Below, in pieces: positions 16,985 through 20,914 of a stretch of 20,914 bases of DNA (position 1 is its first letter; each line of letters starts with the position of its first letter). Both the position numbers and the translations under genes were made by a program. The notes under the pieces were generated by a model. That model had not been told where the DNA came from. It saw only the letters and a program-made list of their open reading frames with translations, and did no database searches. Source of the DNA: Planctomycetota bacterium (GTDB lineage Bacteria; Planctomycetota; Planctomycetia; Pirellulales; Lacipirellulaceae); contig JAJRUA010000138.1 of assembly GCA_024278035.1 (NCBI GenBank), forward strand, positions 1 through 20,914, given 5' to 3'.

Positions 16985-18334
16985 ATGCGATTTATCCTCC
17001 ACTTGGCGACCGCTTCTTTCACCCTACTGATCGCCGGAATTGTCACGGCTGCTGAGCCAATTGACCTGACTCCCGCCAAACCGGCAGAGAAGGCAATGCG
17101 TGTGCGGATCGAAACCCGAGTGGGAGGAGCACTAAAACCGAAGACAAACGCTTCCGACACGGTTGCCCGGCCCGTACCAATCCATGCTGAGATGACGCTC
17201 GTCTACGACGAACTCGCACTGAATTCTCCGCCAGACGCTCCCAAGCGATTGGTCCGCACCTACGAACGGGCCGAGGCAACGATCAATGGTCGTGCGTCTC
17301 AGCTCCGTTCGGAGCGCCGGCGCGTTGTTGCTCAAGTCGATGCGGCTGGCCTGCTAAGCCTTGCGGCAACCGATGGCCCCTTGCGACGCGAAGAGCTGGA
17401 TCTTCTGCGTGCGACGGCTGACTCGCTTACGATCGACGGTCTGCTGCCAACGACCCCTGTGACCGAAGGCGAGAACTGGACGATCCCCGCCTCAGCGATC
17501 GTTCCCTTGATGGGATTCGACACAACGACGATCGCCGAAGTGACCGCCGTACTCACCGGTGCGACGCCGCTGTACGCTCGCTTCCAGTTTGCCGGTGCCG
17601 TCCATGGTCAAATTGATGGGGCCGAGGTGGAAATGGAGGTACGAGGTATCGCGTTGTTCGACCGTCTGACAAGCCGCCTGACCAAGGTGAATCTCGCCTT
17701 CACCGAACGACGCAAGCCGGGGCCTGCCACTCCCGGCGTCGATGTCACGGCCAAAGTCAATGTAACGGTGGAGCCTTCGGTAAGTCCAACACCTTACCGT
17801 ACCGGCCTGTTGCGGCGTTTGACCGAGGCCCCGCTGACCACCGCTTTAGAATTGAGCCACCCTCACGACGAATGGCGTACGGAGTCCGATCGGCAATGGT
17901 TTCTGGTGGCCACGGACAGCATGGCAACAACGGTTCGCCGTTTTGATTCTGGTATTATCGTCGGCGAGACGACCCTGACTCTCTTGCCACCCAAATCGGC
18001 CGATCGCCAACCGACCCTCGAGATGTTCGAGCAGGACATTCGCTACGCTCTGTCAAAGCAACTGAGACAAGTCATCGCAACCGACCAATGGACCAACGCC
18101 GCAGGACTACGTTGCATGGCCGTTGTCTCACGGGGTGAAGCCGAGGGGACACCAGTCGAGTGGCGTCATTACCTCGTTTCACCGCCGACGGATGGCCGAG
18201 CCGTTTCGATCGCCACCACCGTCGATGCGTCGCTAGTCGAGCAGCTAGGCGGTGCCGACCGTACGCTAGTTGAATCTTTGACGCTCCCTAAAGTGGTGGG
18301 AACCGCCAAATTACGAATCCCCTTACGACGCTGA
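16985..18334 (+). CDS. Secreted protein of unknown function with signal peptide
   Basis: I do not recognise this family. The protein has 449 residues from the ATG at 16985, which has AGGA at 16975-16978 (6-nt spacing). The frame is open further upstream to a TTG at 16949, but that would put extra residues before a clear signal peptide (MRFILHLATASFTLLIAG, then VTAAEP with likely cleavage near residue 22-24). The mature part has no long hydrophobic segment, is rich in alternating beta-type strands and Arg/Thr/Val, and has only one Cys (in LRCMAVV). The last ~150 residues (a long helix near LEMFEQDIRYALSKQLRQ, then strands ending in LVESLTLPKV) vaguely resemble the PsbP/Mog1/DcrB type of fold; this is a weak inference. 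It is divergent from the sigma gene and convergent with glgC (44-nt gap). It is probably periplasmic or cell-envelope located. Confidence 0.85.
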   Translation: MRFILHLATASFTLLIAGIVTAAEPIDLTPAKPAEKAMRVRIETRVGGALKPKTNASDTVARPVPIHAEMTLVYDELALNSPPDAPKRLVRTYERAEATINGRASQLRSERRRVVAQVDAAGLLSLAATDGPLRREELDLLRATADSLTIDGLLPTTPVTEGENWTIPASAIVPLMGFDTTTIAEVTAVLTGATPLYARFQFAGAVHGQIDGAEVEMEVRGIALFDRLTSRLTKVNLAFTERRKPGPATPGVDVTAKVNVTVEPSVSPTPYRTGLLRRLTEAPLTTALELSHPHDEWRTESDRQWFLVATDSMATTVRRFDSGIIVGETTLTLLPPKSADRQPTLEMFEQDIRYALSKQLRQVIATDQWTNAAGLRCMAVVSRGEAEGTPVEWRHYLVSPPTDGRAVSIATTVDASLVEQLGGADRTLVESLTLPKVVGTAKLRIPLRR

Positions 18335-18378
18335 TTTTCCAAGGGATGGCGATCCGGCGGCTCGCCGAAGCGCTCGCC

Positions 18379-19623
18379 TTAGCTCATCGGCAGAAGCCCA
18401 TCGTTTTTGGCGATGACGACCACGCCGCTTTCGGTGACCGTAAAACCTCGCTGTCGGTCGGCTTCAAGGTCGTAGCCAATCTCGGTTCCTTCGGGGAGAT
18501 GCACGCCTTTATCAATAATCGCACGGCGAATACGGCAACGCCGACCAACATTGACCCTCGAGAAGAGAATCGAATCTTCGACACTGGCAAAGCTGTTGAT
18601 CCTTGAACCAGGGCCTATGATCGAGCGGCTTGTTTGGCCCCCTGAGAGAATCGCGCCATGGCTGACAAGGCTGTCGAGCGCCTCACCGCGGCGGACGCCC
18701 TTGTCTCCCTCCCCCTCATCGGCAAACACCGTCTTGGCAGGCGGCAAGTTCGGCTGGTAAGTCCGCACGGGCCAATGCTCATCGTACAAGTTGAGCTGCG
18801 GATCGACGCCAATGAGTTCGAGGTTCGCTTCGTAGTAGGCGTCGATCGTACCGACATCTCGCCAGTAAGCCTGAGCCTTCTTGTTCTCATCGCGAAACGG
18901 AAAGGCAAAAACTCTACGCGATCCAATGATCGAAGGAATAATGTTCTTACCAAAGTCATGCACACTGTCGGGCAACGTCGCGTCTTTGCAAAGCTCATCG
19001 AATAGAAAGGGGGCGTTGAAGACATAAATCCCCATCGAGGCAAGGCACTCATCCTCCGAGCCAGGAACGGTTTTTGGCTCCGCAGGCTTTTCATCAAATC
19101 CGATGATTCGCTGCGAGTCGTCTACCTGCATCACGCCAAACTCTTTGGCCTCTTTGCGGCTAACTTGCAAAGCACCGATCGTGAGGTCCGCATTCTGGCT
19201 TTCGTGGTACTCGATCATCTTCGAGTAATCCATCTTGTAGATGTGATCGCCCGCGAGAATCACAACATGCTTGGGCCGCTCTTTCTCCATTGTGTAAATG
19301 TTCTGGTAGACCGCGTCCGCCGTACCTTGGTACCACTGCTCATCAATGCGCTGCTGTGGGGGGACGACATCAATGAATTCGCCCAACTCTCGGCAAAAAT
19401 AATCGCGCCAGCCAAGGTTGATGTGCCGATCAAGGCTGATCGCTTTGTACTGGGTGAGTACCAACAGTTGGCGGATGCCGCTGTTGAGACAATTGGAGAG
19501 AGCGAAGTCGATAATGCGATAGTGGCCACCAAACGGCACCGCCGGCTTGGCTCGATCGCGTGTAAGCGGTTCGAGGCGCGAACCTTTGCCGCCTGCCAGA
19601 ATAACCGCTAGGACATCTTTCAT
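18379..19623 (-). CDS. glgC: Glucose-1-phosphate adenylyltransferase (ADP-glucose pyrophosphorylase)
   Basis: GlgC makes ADP-glucose and pyrophosphate from ATP and glucose 1-phosphate, the regulated first step of bacterial glycogen synthesis. The 414 residues are typical. The N-terminal nucleotidyltransferase domain has LAGGKGSRLEPLTRDRAKPA (9-28), WYQGTADAVYQN (97-108), AGDHIYKMDY (124-133), the sugar-phosphate motif FDEKP (176-180) and YWRDVGTIDAYYEAN (253-267). The C-terminal left-handed beta-helix with hexapeptide-like repeats (GAILSGGQTSRSIIGPGS, INSFASVEDSILFSRVNVG) carries allosteric sites. Regulatory Lys/Arg positions could not be aligned with confidence, so the effector type is unknown. 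The glycosyltransferase gene lies 103 nt upstream on the same strand. The start is the ATG at 19623. Confidence 0.98.
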   Translation of the reverse strand: MKDVLAVILAGGKGSRLEPLTRDRAKPAVPFGGHYRIIDFALSNCLNSGIRQLLVLTQYKAISLDRHINLGWRDYFCRELGEFIDVVPPQQRIDEQWYQGTADAVYQNIYTMEKERPKHVVILAGDHIYKMDYSKMIEYHESQNADLTIGALQVSRKEAKEFGVMQVDDSQRIIGFDEKPAEPKTVPGSEDECLASMGIYVFNAPFLFDELCKDATLPDSVHDFGKNIIPSIIGSRRVFAFPFRDENKKAQAYWRDVGTIDAYYEANLELIGVDPQLNLYDEHWPVRTYQPNLPPAKTVFADEGEGDKGVRRGEALDSLVSHGAILSGGQTSRSIIGPGSRINSFASVEDSILFSRVNVGRRCRIRRAIIDKGVHLPEGTEIGYDLEADRQRGFTVTESGVVVIAKNDGLLPMS

Positions 19624-19726
19624 CGTATCCGTTCCATCGGAAGAAGTAATCTCAAGGGGGAGGGGTCTTCACGCCCAGAAGGCGAGTCGACAATAGCCAA
19701 AACAAAATAGGCTAACCACGCTGATT

Positions 19727-20848
19727 TTAACGCCCCGCCTCCGGAGCCGTCAGGGGTAGCTCCTCGCCCTTCAAGCCCGCTGCCGCATCATGGGCAACAA
19801 GAATCGCCCGTATTCCATGCTTCTCGCCCAACCGCGCTCGGGCCGCTTCGGCGCAACGGCGGGCCAATTCGGGGCTTCCCATAAGTTGATCGGTCGCTCG
19901 GGCCCAGCCGGCCCGATCGTTCCACTCCGTGAGCCATTCAGTCTCAATCAGTGCCTCTCGGCCTGGGGCTTGGCTGGCAATACACGGCTTGCCGGCGGCC
20001 ACGGCTTCCAGAAGCGGAGTCGGTACGTCGGGTGAGGCGGACGCACACCAAACCACATCCGCCGCTGCCAATCGATCGGGCCAATCGGTACAAGGGCCTA
20101 AAAACTGGACGGTCCCCGGCTCGGTCGCCTCCCTCGCAAATCGTTGGACTCGGCAGCGAGCCACTCCGTCTCCAACCAACAACAGACGAACACCAGGGCG
20201 AACCGCCCGAAGCAAATCAATCGCCCAGGCCAACTCTTTGGCGTAGGCCGCTTCGTCGAACCGACCAACGGCGACAACGACCGGCACGTCGTCAGGGATT
20301 GCCAACGCATGACGCACTCGCTGGCGGGCGTTGTCATCGAGCCCGTGTTGTGCGACGTGCTGTAAAACACCGTTCGGAACGACATGGACTTTATCCGCAG
20401 GCACTCCTTGCTCGATCAATCTGTCGCGGAGAGCCGGGCCGGGGGTAATGATCCCATCGGCGGCCCGTCGAACCCATGGCTCTAGGGCGTTCGGTTCCTC
20501 TGAAGCACGAACCGTGTGGAACCATCGGGGGGCGTTTTTTGCCAGGCGAATCGCCGCGAGAACGTGTCGGCCTGACTCGGGGTCCCACGACTGGACACAA
20601 TCGAGTGCTCCCCGAGAAAACGCTCGGGCCAGTCGACCAACCACCAGCGGGTCCAATGCAAACCGCCGCCCGAGCCAACGGACCGCGACACCTGCCGTAC
20701 GCAGTTCGTCTCCTACAACACCCGGACGCCGCAATGAACCGACGGCGATCTTGTCACCCCGCGCTACAGCAGCCGTTGCCAACAGTTGTAACTGCCGTTG
20801 GGTGCCGCCGTACTCCAGATCGTCAATAAGATGCAGAAAACGTGACAC
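19727..20848 (-). CDS. Glycosyltransferase, GT4-like (GT-B fold)
   Basis: The 373-residue protein has the two Rossmann-like halves of GT-B enzymes. The N-terminal half opens with FLHLIDDLEYGGTQRQLQLL (4-23), the glycine turn common in this family, and ends near VHVVPNGV (154-161). The donor-binding half starts at VVVAVGRF (190-197) and has LLLVGDG (222-228), FLGPCTDWPDRLAAADV (249-265) and PTPLLEAVAAGKPCIAS (276-292). The E-x7-E signature is partly lost: the second Glu (E281) is present, but the position eight before it is Pro with Asp next to it. It probably uses a nucleotide sugar; the acceptor is unknown, and a role in exopolysaccharide or envelope glycan is as likely as one in glycogen. 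The start is GTG at 20848, with an in-frame TAA 14 codons upstream. It may be cotranscribed with glgC. Confidence 0.9.
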   Translation of the reverse strand: MSRFLHLIDDLEYGGTQRQLQLLATAAVARGDKIAVGSLRRPGVVGDELRTAGVAVRWLGRRFALDPLVVGRLARAFSRGALDCVQSWDPESGRHVLAAIRLAKNAPRWFHTVRASEEPNALEPWVRRAADGIITPGPALRDRLIEQGVPADKVHVVPNGVLQHVAQHGLDDNARQRVRHALAIPDDVPVVVAVGRFDEAAYAKELAWAIDLLRAVRPGVRLLLVGDGVARCRVQRFAREATEPGTVQFLGPCTDWPDRLAAADVVWCASASPDVPTPLLEAVAAGKPCIASQAPGREALIETEWLTEWNDRAGWARATDQLMGSPELARRCAEAARARLGEKHGIRAILVAHDAAAGLKGEELPLTAPEAGR

Positions 20849-20887
20849 GCGGCTAACAGGCCTGGGGCAAAGGGGAACAGCGGGACG

Positions 20888-20914
20888 TTACTCATCTTCG
20901 TCGTCTTCTTCTTC
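20888..20914 (-). CDS. C-terminal end of an upstream gene with an acidic tail (partial)
   Basis: On the minus strand the last eight codons visible read EEEDDEDE and then TAA (20888-20890), 39 nt before the glycosyltransferase GTG and in the same frame as it. A run of eight acidic codons followed by a stop looks like the tail of a real protein. Its identity cannot be judged from this window. If correct, it is the gene before the glycosyltransferase in a possible operon. Confidence 0.4.
   Translation of the reverse strand, partial: EEEDDEDE

Overview
The window reads as a bacterial chromosome segment, most likely from the Planctomycetota (a Pirellulales-type genome would fit). The reasons are moderate GC content, an EF-Tu with a strongly altered switch I region but intact G motifs, a NusG with a long acidic extension, and an unusual sigma factor with extra DNA-binding modules in front. 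The lineage call rests on recalled protein character, not on a search.

Positions 1-14508 hold one long block on the minus strand, transcribed from high to low coordinates: tRNA-Thr(TGT), tRNA-Tyr(GTA), tRNA-Gly(TCC), tRNA-Thr(GGT), tuf, tRNA-Trp(CCA), secE, nusG, rplK, rplA, rplJ, rplL, rpoB and the first ~1361 codons of rpoC, which runs off the left edge. The four tRNAs ahead of tuf have the same identities and order as the E. coli thrU-tyrU-glyT-thrT-tufB unit. A good promoter candidate (TTGCAG, 16 nt, TATATT) lies just before the first tRNA. Unusually long, structured gaps separate rplK/rplA (216 nt), rplJ/rplL (224 nt) and rplL/rpoB (327 nt). These are the likely places for ribosomal-protein autoregulation and for attenuation ahead of the polymerase genes.

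Positions 14849-16513 (minus) encode a 554-residue sigma-70 family protein. It has sigma regions 1.2, 2 and 4 but almost no region 3, and ~300 residues of predicted HTH modules at the N terminus. This is the most unusual gene here. A 471-nt gap with several dyads separates it from a divergent plus-strand gene (16985-18334) for a secreted protein of unknown function.

Positions 18379-20848 (minus) hold glgC (ADP-glucose pyrophosphorylase, the committed step of glycogen synthesis) and, upstream of it on the same strand, a GT4-like glycosyltransferase. The last 27 bases carry what looks like the acidic C terminus of another minus-strand gene.

Most of the window is core translation, transcription and secretion machinery. 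I see no mobile element, CRISPR array, defence island or biosynthetic cluster. The items worth following are the hybrid sigma factor, the NusG extension, the EF-Tu switch I and the structured intergenic regions.
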